A DNA stretch of 64,000 bases from Gordionus sp. m RMFG-2023 (Eukaryota; Nematomorpha; Gordioida; Chordodea; Parachordodidae). Below, in pieces: positions 23,640-36,537 of the stretch. Made by a program: the position numbers and the translations under genes. Location: NCBI RefSeq assembly GCF_954871325.1, contig NC_088777.1:28683366-28747365 (forward strand), read 5' to 3'. Below the pieces are notes generated by a model, which did not search any database, was not told the origin of the DNA, and saw only the letters and a program-made list of their open reading frames with translations. Within the stretch, counting starts at the first letter, position 1, and each line of letters opens with the position of its first letter.

Positions 23640-26600
23640 TTGTCCCACATTAAAGTAAACTCTTTGGTTTAACAGGATTATATCACTCTCTTTAATTTTA
23701 ATAAATCCAACGGAACCCGTGTTCTTCGACCAAGAAACAATTCTAAAGGAGTGGCACCTTCTCGGTTGCGAGAATTAAGATAATATAACTGAGACATGTA
23801 AGCCTTTATGGTTTTCAGCCTTTTTAATTCAATTTTTAACAATGGCTACTATCAATTTTTAATCAAAATTTAAATTTTTTACCAAAGAGAATATTTATTT
23901 AAATATTGTTTTTTTTACCTTTAATTTCTTCTTTATTTTGTTACTTCCTTATTCTAAATATTTGCAGACCAAAGGGGATTCTCAATAAATATTTTTTTCT
24001 TTAACCCTCTTAATTGTTTTCTTTTCAACAGCCCAAAAAATCCTACAAAAAAAACATGCAAAGAAAAAAAAAATCAAATGATAAAAAAAATCTGGAAAGA
24101 AAACAATTGTTTTTTATTTCGTTTTTTTTAATCTTTTATATCTACTACAAAAATAGATATAAATTGATTAATAATATAATTAATCTAAAAATAACAATTT
24201 TTATATAAATCCTTTTAAATAATAATATATTTTAAAAAAATGATTGCGCAAAATAATCAAAAAAAATATTCATCACCAAAAAAAAAGACTTCACAATTTA
24301 TCATAAAAAGAATGACTCCACAATTTAACATAAAAACGACACACATAATAGCTACCATCCTCTCAGCCTGTCCATTCGAGCTGGGATGATACGGGGAGCA
24401 AAAATTTATTGGGTCTGTGACTCAGCACAAAACAGTTTGAACTCATTACTTATGATGGCTGAACTTTCATCAGACAATATTGTATCAGGTAAAGCTAATC
24501 TAATAAAAAAATTTGTGGTATACCCATATGCCTCTGCATATTCTATTCACTTTGAATATGATTCAACTACTAAAAGTATGATTTTTTATTCAGATCAAAG
24601 AAATCAATGTGAAGACGTTCCCACGGTTTCTTTGATCTGGGCCACATCTGACCTGCCTCTTTACGGGGCATAGCGGCACACGAATTACAGGGAACACATT
24701 TCCTTGTAATTTTTTCAATGTCATTATCCATACCAAACCATACATAACGAGCCCAATATTTAATTTTATCCCGATTCTGATGTCTGGCATGTAATAAATT
24801 AACAATTTTGCTACATAATTTAAAAGGAATTATGGCCCTATTTCCTCACATTAGACAATCATTCACCACGGGCAATTCTTTTCCAATTATTTTATAAATT
24901 TTACAATTATTTTTCCACTGTTTATTTCCCGATAAGAATAATTTTATCTAACTCAATATTTTTTAAAATATTGAAATTAAGATCTTCCCAATTTATGTGA
25001 AAGATAACAAACCAATGCTTTCTCTTTATTAATTACTTTATTTTTATTCGACCCCAACCTGGATAAAATATCAGGCAAATAATTTTCTTTGCCTCGACGA
25101 TATCTAATTTCTACATTGAAACTTCCCACTAATAACAACCAACGTTGTAATCGAAGAGATGATAGACATCCGCCAAATGGCCTATTAGCAAGAAATAAAA
25201 GCTATATTTTTTTTTTATTTTTACGCATTTTCCGAGTCGATAAAAAGTTACGAAGATATATTAACGAAGTTAAATAATTTCACACTCGATATTTGAACAT
25301 TTGTTTTCCATTATAATTTACTTGTATAAAAGCAACATTCAACTAATCGTGGCATATATAGTGCTATATTGGTAATATTTATTGAATTATATTATAATAA
25401 AATAAATACGTAGACAAAAATCTGGAATAAATTAATGTGCAGAAAAAATTTTGGGAAATAAATTATCACTTTCATATTTAGAATCTTATTACAGGGCTTA
25501 GATTTATACAATATCTTCATACTTTTGGATTGTAGAGATTAAATTGATTTGAAAATAATATAGATAAATTAAAAACTACAATGTAATAATGATAGTAATT
25601 ATATATTTAACTGACTTAATCAAATATTATGAATATTAATGTTATGTTAATTAGATGCTCTTAACCATATCTTGTATATTAATTTATTATTTTTTTTATA
25701 TTAACATTATTTAAATCAGATTATTCTAAAGTATAATGATATCTATTGCCAGCTTTTCAGTAGTATGTTATATATCATTTAAAATTTTGGTCACTCCAAA
25801 ATAATAGTTGTTAATTTTTTAAAGATAATTTTTGATATAAAAATAAGATGGCAAGAAATTAGGAAATTTAGAATGATTGAGAAAAGAATAAATATAAGGA
25901 AATACATTTTAAATTATAATGTATATCTTATTTTAAATGTTACTTGGATACTTTAAAGCTGTTACCTTGCGATAACTTATTCTATAAAATTGAAACACAC
26001 AACAATCCCTAGCAAGCCTCAAATTTACACATAATTGCTCATTTTTTATATCAATTTATTTATTGAATTTATTATGTTAAAATTTATAAATTATCTTTTG
26101 ATATTATTTTTTTAATAAAGTTTAAAAAAATAAATTACTCTTAATGAGACTAGGCGCTCAAGTACTTTGGGCCCTATAATGTTCTTAATTATTTTCGAAA
26201 CTTAATATAATTTTAAACTTATGAACCATTTGGAAAATATTTATACTAATTTCTAACAGACTTCTTGAGATTTTCTTATGGTTCTTCAGAGTTTCTATTT
26301 AGGTGGCCCATTCTTTTATCTGCATTAGACATATGACTAGGCTTGACTATATTTATAGATAAAAAACTGACCTATAATTGTCCCTAATTTTTTTAAATTA
26401 CTTGAAACTGGTCAAATTTATGTATTTTGGCAAAATCTTTGCTTTTAAAAAATTCATTACGAATTTTAACATTTTATTAAATCTTATTTGGTGGCAATTT
26501 TTTATTTAAAAAATGTTCATGTTATATAATAAATTTTTAATATAATCATTTTTGAGTTGATGATTTAAAAAAGGATAAATTCCGATTTTAAAAAATCTCC

Positions 26601-29600
26601 AAATTTATTTTTAAAATGCGGGAAATTTTAATCAATACATAATAATTGGTGTAATTATATGCTGTTGTAATTAAATGTATATTAAAAATGGGCATGATTA
26701 AAAAAGATATCTTTATATGTAGTCTATATATTTATTGATTAATATATGCTTATTATAATATATAATCCTCAAAATAGGATAAATAAAAATAAATATGAAT
26801 AAAAACTACAAACACAATCAACTAAAATGTTTTTAGTAAAAAAAATATAAAATATCAAGATTTGTAATTAATTTTCAAAATCAATAACATTAACAAAATG
26901 AGATCCAGAATTGTTAATATAAATATTTTAGTCAAATTTTTTTATAAGAAACAAAACCATATCCTATGAATATTAGTAATACAACCATAATTTATAAAAT
27001 AAAATGCGAACTCATTTTTATATTTTTAAATTACCGGTAAAAAGCTATTCGCACCTGGTTCAATTGTTTCCAGTGATGGAATAGCACCCTTTCTATATTT
27101 TGGGGAACTTTCTTTTTTGCTGACACTAAATTTAAGCGAGAAGCATGATATTTCCTCCAAATATTGGTAGTTGGATTATAATAATGTTCAAATTTATAAA
27201 TGATTTTAAAGAGTGGGCCATCTATAGCTTTAAAAATTTTAAAAATTTTAATTAATCGATTTTTAAGAATTACAATTAATCGATTTTTAAGAATTACAAT
27301 TTACTGTAAATAATTACAAAATCTTACAATCTTTTAACTTCGAGTCTGAGTATACAAAGTCTACTAGATCCGCTTGAAGATCCTTCAAAAGGCATAAAGA
27401 AGATTTTTTATCATCTAATTAAAAAGACAAATTACGTTCGTGGGTCAACAAAGTTTTGGGAATTAAGGTCTTGTTCTTGATAGCTAGCATCATATGTTGT
27501 AGTTAAATCATTGTGTCTATGAAATTTTAACTTTTTATTTATATGATTTTCTTTGGAATTGTATGCCTTTTCTATAAAATTTATAAATAACAATAAATAA
27601 AGTCATTGTACTTTTTTGGGCCATACTGTATATCCTAATGTTCTACCATAATTTTTGAGATAATTGAATTTGTTTCACGATACTATTTATACATTCATTT
27701 TCTTGATCAAAAAATATTAGGCGGGAAATTAACTTGTTAATATATTTTCGTAACTTTTTAACAACTAGGAAAATGCGTATAAAAAAATAAGAAAAAATAT
27801 AGCTTTTTTGGCATAAGTCTATCATCTCCCTTATAATCATGGACATAACATTAATTCTCGATTTTCCTTTTTGAATAAATGAATCAATGGTTTATGATCG
27901 GTATAAATTATGATTTTTTTCGGATTAAAAATTATCGACATTTGGTTAAATTAAAAATGACTGCCAACGCTTCCTGTTCAATAACAGAATATTCCACGTC
28001 TGGAAAACTCTTGAAAAAAAAAAAATTGGTCTTTCCAAACCATCAATTAAATGTAATAATACATCTCCAACACCTTTGTTAGATGCATTAACAGCTATTA
28101 TTATTTCTGAATCCCTGTTAAAACACACCTAAATGGGTTCGTTCCCAATTCCCGTTTGAACGTTTCAAATGCAATTCGTTGTTCCCCTGCCCATTCAAAA
28201 TGCACTTCCGTTTATAATAATTTATATAAAGGTACTGCAATCCTTGCAAAATCATCCAAAAATCTATGATAATAATTTGCCATACCCAAAAATGACTGAA
28301 CCTCCGCTTTATTGGTTGGCAGCTTCATATTAGATATATTTTTCAAATTTTTATCAAGAGGTTTCGCTTCCATCTCATTAATTTGATGTCCCAAATAGAT
28401 AACTTCTGTTACCTCAAGAACACTTTTTTCTTACTGGCCCTGAGACCTTTATCAGGAATTCTTTTGACTTTCAAACGTTGATTAAATTGTTCCTGTGTTT
28501 TAACACAAAATGCCTTCTAGGCCCTTGAAAACTGATGCAATAGTTCATTGAAAAATCGGCGCTGAATTAAAAACTCTTTCTAGGCCCTGGAAAACTAATG
28601 CCATAGTTCACTGAAAAATCGGCGCTGACACACATAATTCAAACGGTAACCTAGGTTATCGTAAATAATTTATGAATTTCTTCCTTTATAGGTAATTTTA
28701 AATACGCAGAAGAAAAATCAACTTTGGAAAAATATCATGCACCTTTTAATTGGCCAAAATTTCCTCAATCCTAGACAATGGATATTTTACTTCCACAACC
28801 CCTGGTTTAAAAGTAACTAAGAAATCAGCACACAGCCTCAACTTTCCATTAGATTTTTTCACTGGAATCAATGGTGTGACCCATTCACTATATTCAATCG
28901 GAATAATAATGCCATCCTTGACCCATCAGTCTAATACGCCTTCTATTTCCTTTTCCATTCAAAAGGAACTCTTCGACATGCTAAGAAAATGGGTGAAATT
29001 TTTTTTTTAAGTTTAACGTCTACTTCATAATGATTTAGACGTCTAAACATTTCTTCAAAAATTATATCATATTTTTTAAAATATTAATCACTTTATTTAA
29101 TTCATTATTTTCTAATTATATCATTTTATCTTTATCAATTTCACCATTTACTTTAGAGTTACGCGACATATCATAAATTTTTCGGGATAGTCAATAATAT
29201 GATTATTAAAGACTTCTTTCCTTCGTTCAATAAATTTGACATTTCTTTTTCTTGAATTTTATTTCTGATGCTATCCGCAATTATTTTTTCAGCATTATCA
29301 TTGACCAATTCGCTATCAATGATAAAAAAATTCCAATAATTGTTACGAGGTCCTATTTTATTAATCCAATCCTACCCCATGATAGTTTCCACATATTTTT
29401 CTACTACCCATAAATCCAAACTTATGGTAATGTCATTGAAAATAGCATCCCATTTAGCTTTACTCAAAACTTTAATTTCAGAACCAACAAATTATTTCAC
29501 ACACATATTTTATTTTTCAACAATGCAATTCGGTCATTATTTATAAAAATTATAGACATTAGAAATGCTAGCACCAGTATCGAATAACATATCAATATAT

Positions 29601-30120
29601 CTATGATTAATCCTCAATTTAACCCGAGGAGAAGGACATTGAACATTTAATTTTTTAGTCATTAAAATCTCACATGTATTAATAGGCTGATTAATATTAA
29701 TTCTATCTGAATCAATTTTATTAGAATCTAAATTAGGGAATAAATTCAACTCGGAATTTAGAGACCTTTTAACAATATTGATATGTGTTTTTACAATACC
29801 ACTAAAAGATTTTTCCCATTTAAAATTGTTATAATCCATTTTATTCGGATTATAATAATAATTAACATTTTTAATTTTATCACCATGATGATAAAAATTT
29901 CTATCATAATCGTTCCTTTTATGAGAATTATATCTCATTTTACCATTATTATATACTTAATTAAATTTTTTTTTATAATTTCTCGGTTTCTCGACCTTTA
30001 TATGATTATAACTGCAATCATATAGTCAGTTAAAATTATTTGATATTTCAACACAATTCATGGCCACATGTCTCGTTTTTTTTTAAAACTTAAAACACAA
30101 ACGAGAATCAACATAATCTG
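23640..30120 (-). mobile_element. Ty3/Gypsy gag-pol fossil, minus strand
   Basis: From 30120 downwards, parts appear in Gypsy order: a zinc-knuckle-like stretch ending RHVAMNCVEIS (gag end, about 30050-30110), aspartic protease (LFDTGASISNVY, 29540-29640), RT (28400-29010; FPLDFFTGINGV is its shadow strand), RT connection SFLGMANYYHRFL (28212-28394), RNase H (IIIAVNASNKG near 28100, RYRRGKENYLPDILSR near 25080), integrase zinc-binding and core (24300-24800; NGQAERM) and an integrase tail with TPLELFLGRRTRVPLDLL (23660-23830). A DNA transposon splits it (25157-27830). No LTRs are recognised. It is broken many times and clearly older than the pol at 16037-18540. Confidence 0.8.
25157..27830. 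mobile_element. 2.7-kb DNA transposon with ~110-bp terminal inverted repeats
   Basis: Left end GAGATGATAGACATCCGCC...AAGCTATATTTTTT...ACGCATTTTCC; right end is its imperfect complement (27640-27830), including TACGCATTTTCCTAG's counterpart and GTCTATCATCTC at the border. It splits the RNase H region of the Gypsy fossil. I could not resolve a target duplication. The only coding hint is minus-strand 27040-27170, where KYRKGAIPSLE resembles the end of a THAP domain; a P/THAP-type origin is possible but weak. The remainder is AT-rich without ORFs over 65 codons. Confidence 0.6.
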
Positions 30121-31430
30121 ATTGCAATCATCAAATTTATTGTGTTAATACCAATGACATATAATAATACCTAGACTGACGATTCATTCATTAAAGTACG
30201 TATGAATGAAAATCAGCTGGAGACGCCATGTTGGTTACATCGATGATAAAATTTATAATATAAAAAAATATAATAAATATCAATTATAATATCCTATAAA
30301 ATATTCCATGGATATTCTTAACTATTTAGCAGAAATTCATGCAAAATTAAGGGAATCAATTAAAATATCCTCATGGCTATTCTGATGTATTAAGCAGAAA
30401 TTCATGCAAAATTAAGGATCAATTAAAATATCCTTTCAAATATTCTGGATAAATTATGATTTTACAATAATATTTATAATATAAAAATAAATGCTTAGCT
30501 TCAGATACATTCTTAATAATATAACATTTTTTTTTACATATTATAAATAAATATGTAGTATTTATTAAAGTATTATAGTATTTTGTTTAATCTTCTTAAA
30601 GTCCACTTCAAAATGATTTTTATATTATTCATAATATTTATTATGATTAAAGAAATGAAATACTTATGAATTTAATATTTTAAGTAGTTAAATTGAATCT
30701 TATTAACTATTTAACATTTAGCAACCATATAGCAGTTATGGAGAAAATTTAAACCATTTTTACTTTTATTAGGATATCCTTACCCATGTAAAATCTTGAT
30801 CTCTTGGTATTTATTTTTTCCAATTAGTTTTATTTTATTTATTATTTTTAATAAGTTTTTATCATTCCTTTTTGTAATATTCAATTTTTTATGTTTATTA
30901 TTGATTTACTATATTTCTTAGGATCAATTCTGTATTGCAAACAAGAGATATATCGCATACAACTTGTTCTTCCTTACATTATATTATCCAGTTTATTTTA
31001 TCAATAAAACAATTATCATTAATATATTTTTTTTCAAACAGGTAAAATAAAGATTAATAAAAATAAAATATTTTAAGACCTCATTTATAAAAAATGACCT
31101 TAATTTTAGATCAATTTAGCTTACTCTTATCTCTTTATTTTTAGAAGAATGGACATATTAATTTTATGATGAAAATCAATAATTTTTCAAGATACTAAAG
31201 CCTCTAATAAGATTAAATGTTGTATCATTACAAGAAATAGTTTATTATAAATTAGAAAATAGATATAATGTACCATAAATTACGAAATTCATTAATATAG
31301 CATCCATATTTTATTATAAATTAGAAAATATATATAATGTACGATAAATTACAAAATTCATTAATATATAGCATCCATATTTAAATATATACAGTCATAA
31401 TATAAATTAAAAAAGATCATGTGCCAATAT
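30121..31430. other. AT-rich 3' flank of the P-element gene with short repeats
   Basis: No gene. Two and a half copies of a ~75-bp unit with GCAGAAATTCATGCAAAATTA lie at 30285-30450, and two copies of a ~95-bp unit with ATAAATTAGAAAATA and GCATCCATATTT at 31247-31390. The module 30183-30240 resembles the upstream region of the hAT transposase at 40441-40489. P-element terminal repeats were not found. Confidence 0.5.
30183..30240 (+). promoter_or_regulatory. Putative promoter-like module with YY1-type CGCCATNTTG
   Basis: Contains TTCATTCATTAAA, CAGCTGGA and GACGCCATGTTGG. The same three blocks in the same order lie (complement) at 40441-40489 in a hAT element, about 310 bp upstream of its transposase start. 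CGCCATNTTG is the known YY1 core and CAGCTG an E-box. No plus-strand gene follows here, so this may be a stray fragment of the other element. Confidence 0.35.
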
Positions 31431-31436
31431 ATTTAT

Positions 31437-33831
31437 TGTCCTGCGAATAGAATGGTTTTCGTCAATTTCTGCCGAATATTGATATTTGAATTTTTGTTAT
31501 GTTTATCTGCATAATGATATAACCTTATGTTTATATAGCGTTCCACTATTAATGTAATTAATATTTGATAATGACTGAATGTAGCCTCCTGATTTAGCAT
31601 ATGATCTACCAGATCATCAAAAATGTTTGTTTCCATTGCTTTAGAAATAACAAATGATACTATGCATTTAAATATAAATGACTTTTTTATTTGATTATTC
31701 TTTTCAAAAATACGAAATGCACTTTCTGCTAGTTGACATAATTTAGATATGCTCTTTGAAGGGATTATTAATCCTTGATTGTTTTTTATTTTAATTAAAT
31801 TGTGCTCTCATTATCTTCACAAGTTTTATCGATCATAGCAGATATACAATTATAACATTTTACCTTTTTTTCAGATATAAGTTTACGTATTATATAACCA
31901 GATATATATGTTGCAACATTATCAAGGTAGAGTGATAATTTTGGGATATTTGGCACATCTATAAATGATATATCTAAAGGATATATATGGTCATCATCAT
32001 TATCATTTTTTTGATAATCTCCACAAATAAGGTTAGTATTGTCAATTGGAATACAATTACCTGTTGTTAATGCTTCCATTTTTCCTATCAAGACAGCTCT
32101 AACGGCAGATCGTAATTGATAAGCGGATGGATTATTGTTAAACCCTCCTCTGCTGCGTAAACAACTAAAAAATAGTTCAAGATGATCTTGGGAGGTTTTG
32201 TAGGTTAAAACGTATCTAAAATATGAAAAATAATTAAGAAAATTAATAATAATTAAGGTTAGTCTTAAGAGGTATGCAAATATTTTAAAATAAAAATGAA
32301 AAAATACCTGAGCTTGAAAAGCAACTAAAAAAATTATAATAATTAAAATCAGTCTTAAAAGATATGCAAATATTTTAAAATAAAAATGAAAAATATATAT
32401 AAAATACTTGAGTTTGGGAATAGGTCCTAATAATAATTCATTCCCAATACCCAGAATACTTTTCATTGATGTTATTAACCCCATGATGCAGGTTTTTCTA
32501 TTTGATTCACCTTCATATCTTCCATCTTCAAATTTTAGAGCTTTAAGGGTATTAATACATTTTTCAAAAAAATCCTTATAATAGGGAAGGGATCTTTTTG
32601 ATAATGGAGCCTTAAACCCTTTAGCACAAATATTTCGAGTATTTAAAAAATCAAACATTCTATAAAAATATTATTAAGATATTTATTTAATACTGATCAA
32701 TTATTTGAATAAAGTCTACTGTGCCTTCACAGTTTTCAAACCCCTCAATTCCTAGCTCTTGTGCTAAAATAATTCCTTTAGCCACTGAGCTACTAAAAAC
32801 TTGAACGGCAAGTTTAATCTTTAAAAATAATATTTTAAAAGTATATATTTCTTTTTATAGTACTTTCATTTTCTGCTTATGATACTCAAGATGAGAACGG
32901 CCAATTTTATTAGCAGCCCTTAGTCTTTCTTTATCCTGTAAATTGTGAAGATTTTTTATATATTTACAATTTATTATCTATTTGTAAAAATAACATTTAG
33001 GAAATATTTTAAAAGTAATTACAGTTCCATTATTATTATTGATTAAAAATTTTTTATCACCGAGCAGATTTCTAAGTAGCTTCATCATATGGCATACATC
33101 CAATATAACATACACTTTTTCTTCACAATTACTAGGATGACTAAAATATGGAACACAATTATTTGGATTCAAAGAGGCGCCAAGTATTTGACACATTTTG
33201 ATATTAGTTGAAAGGCCATCACATACCATTGCCTTACAGATGACCCCAGTATAATGTAATAAATGGAGTGCATTAGTTACTATGTTTGATAAGATCTCAG
33301 CACTGAGATAAGCTACTAAAAAATATCCTAAAGGAATTTTCCATGTACCATTTAAACATGTTGCCATAAGAAATAAAGCTTTGCTTGCCTCAGGTAGAGA
33401 TTCGGAAGGTTTTATTCCATTATCAAAATCTATATATCCATGAAACACTTTTTTATCCTAATGAATATGTCGCCGAATAGACATTTCATCAAGGCTTAAA
33501 ATAGTAAATAATTGTACATGCGAATTTGATTGAAATGTTTTAATCCTTTTGAAGGAAGAATCTAAAAAACCTAAATAAAATTATTATATATAAATATATT
33601 AATTTTAAACCTGGCCTTATTTCTATTTGCTGGCTCCAAGATCTCAATGTAGATTCTGCAGGCATACAGAATTTATTTCTTATATAATTATAAGCTTTGG
33701 GTGAATAAAAATGTAATGTGGAAGCAAATTGTTTCATTTGGCTGCTATATTTTATTCTCCGAGGATTATTTAATCCTCCACTCAGATATGACAAAACAGA
33801 TGAGAAAATACATATAGAAATTGACACTGTA
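31437..33831 (-). pseudogene. P-element (THAP9-like) transposase, N-terminus missing
   Basis: Exon-like blocks in P-element order: LHFYSPKAYNYIRNKF with STLRSWSQQIEIRPG (33620-33790); FTILSLDEMSIRRHI (33455-33540); GYIDFDNG...LMATCLNGTWKIPLGYFL...MVCDGLSTNIKM...VYVILDVCHMMKLLRN (32978-33448, RNase H-like core with Asp residues); KERLRAANKIGRSHL and VFSSSVAKGI (32700-32950); FDFLNTRN...RKTCIMGL (32410-32658); TYKTSQDHLELFFSCLRSRG (32000-32215); ERYINIRLYHYA...RQKLTK (31437-31600). Good GT-AG introns are readable at about 33562-33611 and 32218-32409. One stop (TAG) interrupts just before KKVFHGY near 33452. The THAP DNA-binding N-terminus is absent because similarity ends at the mitochondrial junction at 33831. 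Confidence 0.8.
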
Positions 33832-33864
33832 GGGATCAAAAGACGAAAATAAATTTATTATCAT
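33832..33864 (-). pseudogene. atp6: atp6, first 11 codons (mitochondrial)
   Basis: MMMNLFSSFDP with table 5, the usual start of arthropod ATP6; similarity stops at the junction with the P-element gene. Confidence 0.7.
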
Positions 33865-33873
33865 TTAAATTAG

Positions 33874-33972
33874 TTATTTATTGGTGAGAACAAATTTTAA
33901 TGAGGAAAGGACCAGAAATATTATAATAAAAAAGAATGAGATGGATAGTAGATTTGGGTAAGAGTGAGGTAT
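33874..33972 (-). pseudogene. atp8: atp8 (mitochondrial)
   Basis: Starts ATA (Met): MPHSYPNLLSISFFF then a hydrophobic membrane helix, the standard ATP8 pattern (MPxxxP near the N-terminus). 32 codons before a stop, shorter than the usual 50 or so; atp6 starts nearby in another frame, as normal. Confidence 0.6.
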
Positions 33973-33975
33973 ATA

Positions 33976-34028
33976 ATAAATTGAGTATTATAGAATGACA
34001 AACTATAATTAAATATCTATATAATTTA
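33976..34028 (-). tRNA. trnD: trnD(GTC), short, mitochondrial relic
   Basis: Acceptor TAAATT pairs with AATTTA; the anticodon arm contains TATAGTTTGTCATTCTATA with GTC in the loop. Only about 53 nt, so one arm is reduced. Position between trnK and atp8 fits arthropod order. Confidence 0.5.
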
Positions 34029-34032
34029 AGTT

Positions 34033-34100
34033 ACTAAAGTTTTGAGGAACATCTTCAACTTAAGAAGTTGATGCTTGCTGGGTCGGATAAGCTATTTAGT
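34033..34100 (-). tRNA. trnK: trnK(CTT), mitochondrial relic
   Basis: 68 nt. Acceptor ACTAAAT/CTTTAGT, D-stem GCTT/AAGC, anticodon arm TCAAC-TTCTTAA-GTTGA with anticodon CTT; the T-arm is very short. It directly follows cox2, as in the arthropod ground plan. Confidence 0.7.
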
Positions 34101-34131
34101 ATGATTAAAATGTATTGTAAGATAATAACAG

Positions 34132-34812
34132 TTATTGCTTGTTAATTCAGTTAATAAAGTTTCTAGTTGATACAGCTTCTAGACAAATTGGTATGAATGA
34201 GTGGTTAACCCCACAGATTTCAGAGCATTGACCATAGGTAATTAAAGGCTTTTTGGGTATAATAAAAATTTGATTAATACGTCCGGGTACGGCATCTATT
34301 TTTACTGAAAATTGTGGTAGTGAGAATGAGTGAATTATATCTCTAGATGAAATTATTATTCGAGTTATAATTTTATAAGGGATAATTACATGGTTATCAG
34401 AGTCTAAAAGTCGTTGACTGTTAAGAGTTAAATCTGACTCTTGTGTTATGTAGGAGTCAAAATTTAAATTTATAAAGTCTGAATACTCATAATTTCAGTA
34501 TCATTGAGATCCTATAACTTTAATAGTAAGATCAGGTCAATGGGAATCTTCGTTAGAGTAAAGTACTTTTACTGTAGGTAATGCTATAGCTATTAAAACT
34601 ACTATAGGGGTGGTGGTTCATAGAAATTCAGTTATGTTTATATGAGTAGTTTTAATGACAAAGGTTTTTGAGATTGTTACAGCAACGCATATAAAAAATA
34701 CTATGATAGTTACTCCTACAATAAATCTTATTGCAAAATGGTGCAAAATAATTAAATGTTCAGAGGATGAAGAGAGCATATCTTCTAAGAATAAAGCACG
34801 TCATGGGTTCAT
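34132..34812 (-). pseudogene. cox2: cox2 (cytochrome oxidase subunit II), nuclear copy
   Basis: 226 codons plus stop with table 5, the normal length. Start MNPWRALFLEDMLSSSSEHL; two N-terminal membrane helices; copper/core motifs VIGSQWYWNYEYSDF, VPGRINQ and YGQCSEICGVNHSFIPI (the CuA ligands C..E.C..H are all present). It ends RNFINWINKQ. I read no stop on a single pass. It is not expressible from the nucleus because of the mitochondrial code. Confidence 0.9.
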
Positions 34813-35419
34813 TTTTAACTATAATATTATTTATAAGTTAAATGTTGTTAAAGAGAGATTGAATATATTTCATTAAAAGTATGTGTAGAAGGGGGAAATC
34901 CTATAGAGTATTCTAAACGAGTTGAGTAGGCTGAAGTAATAGAGACCTTTCGGTTAAAAGAAAGAGTGTCCCATAAAATTCATATAAATATAATTAGGGC
35001 TATAGTAGATATAATAGACCCCAAAGATGAAACACTGTTTCAAAATGTAAATCTATCAGGTAATCTGTATACCGTCGAGGTATACCTGCTAATCCCAAAA
35101 AATGGTGTGGAAAAAAGTTAAATTTACCCCAATAAAGGTTAAGAAAAATTGTGGTAGACTAATTTTTATGGGGGTTGAAACCCCTAATACTAATGGTATA
35201 AAATGTATTCCAGCAAAAATAGAAAATACAGCTCCTATTAGATAGAACATAGTGAAAATGGGCGACTACATAATAGGTGTCGTGAAGGGTGATATCAAGG
35301 GAGGAGGATCTTAAAATAATTCCTGTTAAACCACCTACGGTAAATAAAAATAAAAACCCTAATGTCCAAATTTGAGAAATAGAAAAATTATTAGGAGATC
35401 CTGATATAGTTGCCAGTCA

Positions 35420-35521
<102 letters not shown>

Positions 35522-36537
35522 TCATACAATAAATCCTAATCCGCCAATTCCTGCTATAGCATAAATTATACTAAGATGACCAAAGGTAAATTTTTTATTG
35601 GCGTTATCTGTTAAAATATGAGAAATAAGTCCAAATCCAGGTTAAATTAAAATATAGACTTCTGGATGTCCAAAAAATCAAAATAAATGCTGAAATAAAA
35701 TAGGGTCACCCCCACCCACAGGGTCAAAAAAAGAAGTATTAATATTTCGATCTAAAATTAATATTGTTAATGCTCCAGCTAATACAGGTAAACTTAATAA
35801 AAGTAAAAAGGCTGTAATTAATGAAGATCATAAGAATAATGATAGTTTTTCTATGGGTATACCAGTTGGGCGAAGAGTAATGATTGTGGTAATAAAATTT
35901 ATAGCCCCTAGCAGCGTCTACATGACAGGATTTTCACTGGATGCAAACCCCCCTCAAAAACCTCAGCCTACCCCCCTAAAAAAATTTGCCGCCTTCGGCG
36001 GCATTATTTCGATAGAATAAATTATAATCTTATAAATATAAGTCTGAATATTTTATGAAATAATGATATATAGATTACAGGAAGAATATTTATTGGTATA
36101 AAAATTATCGAAATTTAAAAAATTATATATTTTAATTTCCACATAATAATTTTATTTTATTTATAATTTTTTTAATGTTAAAAATATATATAACATAAGG
36201 AATATAAATATGTGTGCAGAAAAAGACTAATTATAAATAACTAACTAATACTAGTAATCCAAATTTATTCAAATAAAAAAGGGAATTATAATGCAAAATG
36301 TCTAAATTTATTGCTATTTAATATTTAAAAAAAATGGATATTATAATTGCTACATAATAATTTTTTTTAATGTTAAAGATATAACACAAGGAATATAAAT
36401 ATATGTGCAGAAAAAGACTAATTAAAAATGACTAACTAATAAGGGATTAGTAATCCAAATTTATTCAAATATTGAAAAAAGGGAATTATAATGCCAAATG
36501 TCTAAATTTATTGCTGTTTAATATTTAAAAAAAAGGA

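Noticed and set aside
24386-24673. Plus-strand 95-codon ORF
   Set aside because: Shadow of the minus-strand Gypsy integrase (CVPCNSC and NGQAERM regions).
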